In this document: positions 5,256 to 5,310 of the stretch, in pieces
Layout of the letters: every line of letters starts with the position of its first letter
Numbering within the stretch: the stretch's first letter is position 1
Assembly: GCA_031254715.1 (NCBI GenBank)
Contig: JAIRTY010000265.1
Span: 1-5,310, forward strand
Length of the DNA stretch: 5,310 nt
Direction: 5' to 3'
From: Nocardiopsaceae bacterium
Lineage (GTDB): Bacteria > Actinomycetota > Actinomycetes > Streptosporangiales > Streptosporangiaceae
Program-made: the position numbers and the translations under genes
The notes under the pieces: model-generated
The model's database searches: none
What the model saw: only the letters and a program-made list of their open reading frames with translations
Told to the model about the DNA's origin: nothing

Positions 5256-5310
5256 CAGGAACCACTCGCCGCAGTACCTTCCCCAGCCCGACGGCTGTCA
5301 TCACGGGCAT
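5256..5310. other. Window end, no gene recognised
   Basis: The last 55 bases contain GCCCG (5286-5290) and CGGGC (5304-5308), a weak 5-bp inverted repeat with a 13-base loop. A minus-strand frame could begin with ATG at 5310, but it has no visible family features and would run antisense into the F420-type gene. Confidence 0.3.

Noticed and set aside
1..5310. tRNA genes, CRISPR arrays, complete IS elements
   Set aside because: I looked for T-loop/anticodon arm patterns, regularly spaced repeats and paired terminal inverted repeats on both strands and saw none that hold.

Overview
The window looks like an accessory region of a high-GC actinomycete chromosome. Support comes from the strongly G/C-biased third codon positions, an actinobacterial-type relaxase and tyrosine integrase, a soluble class I-type cytochrome P450, and a protein of the deazaflavin (F420)-dependent nitroreductase type, a cofactor system typical of Actinobacteria. 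The genus cannot be fixed from this sequence.

Left part (about 1-2280): a decayed mobile element. A relaxase pseudogene lies on the minus strand (1622 down to 170). It has lost its start and N-terminus, carries an internal deletion that changes frame near 1236, and has an apparent one-base loss in a G-run near 983. Next to it, on the plus strand, is a small intact HicB-like antitoxin gene (1705-1926) with no HicA toxin partner. Converging on that gene from the right is the C-terminal catalytic part of a tyrosine integrase (2277-1951, minus). Both the relaxase and the integrase are dead; only hicB looks intact. At the far left are a hairpin (33-63) and a pair of GTTTGACCGT repeats (71-91).

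Middle (2278-3960): about 160 bases with nothing recognisable, then a complete 421-residue cytochrome P450 (2441-3706). Its base composition is visibly lower in GC than that of the relaxase, and rare codons such as ATA, CTA and AGA are used. No ferredoxin, reductase or biosynthetic partner is visible. Downstream is a short stub of an IS481-like transposase (3920-3834, minus) that keeps its ribosome binding site and GTG start but only about 29 codons. The P450 therefore sits between two broken mobile-element genes.

Right part (4044-5310): two apparently intact, divergently transcribed genes. One encodes a five-helix DUF2306-type membrane protein (4622-4044, minus). The other encodes a 155-residue F420-dependent nitroreductase-family protein (4788-5255, plus). 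Two sigma-70-like promoters can be read in opposite directions with overlapping -10 boxes near 4630-4637. The leftward one would produce a leaderless mRNA starting at the ATG, and the rightward one a structured leader of about 145 bases. A perfect 13-bp hairpin covers the end of the nitroreductase-family gene.

I see no complete new defence or biosynthetic system. The most interesting points are the P450 whose I-helix has Val in place of the usual acidic residue, the overlapping divergent promoters, the start region of hicB, and the lesions that document decay of the element.
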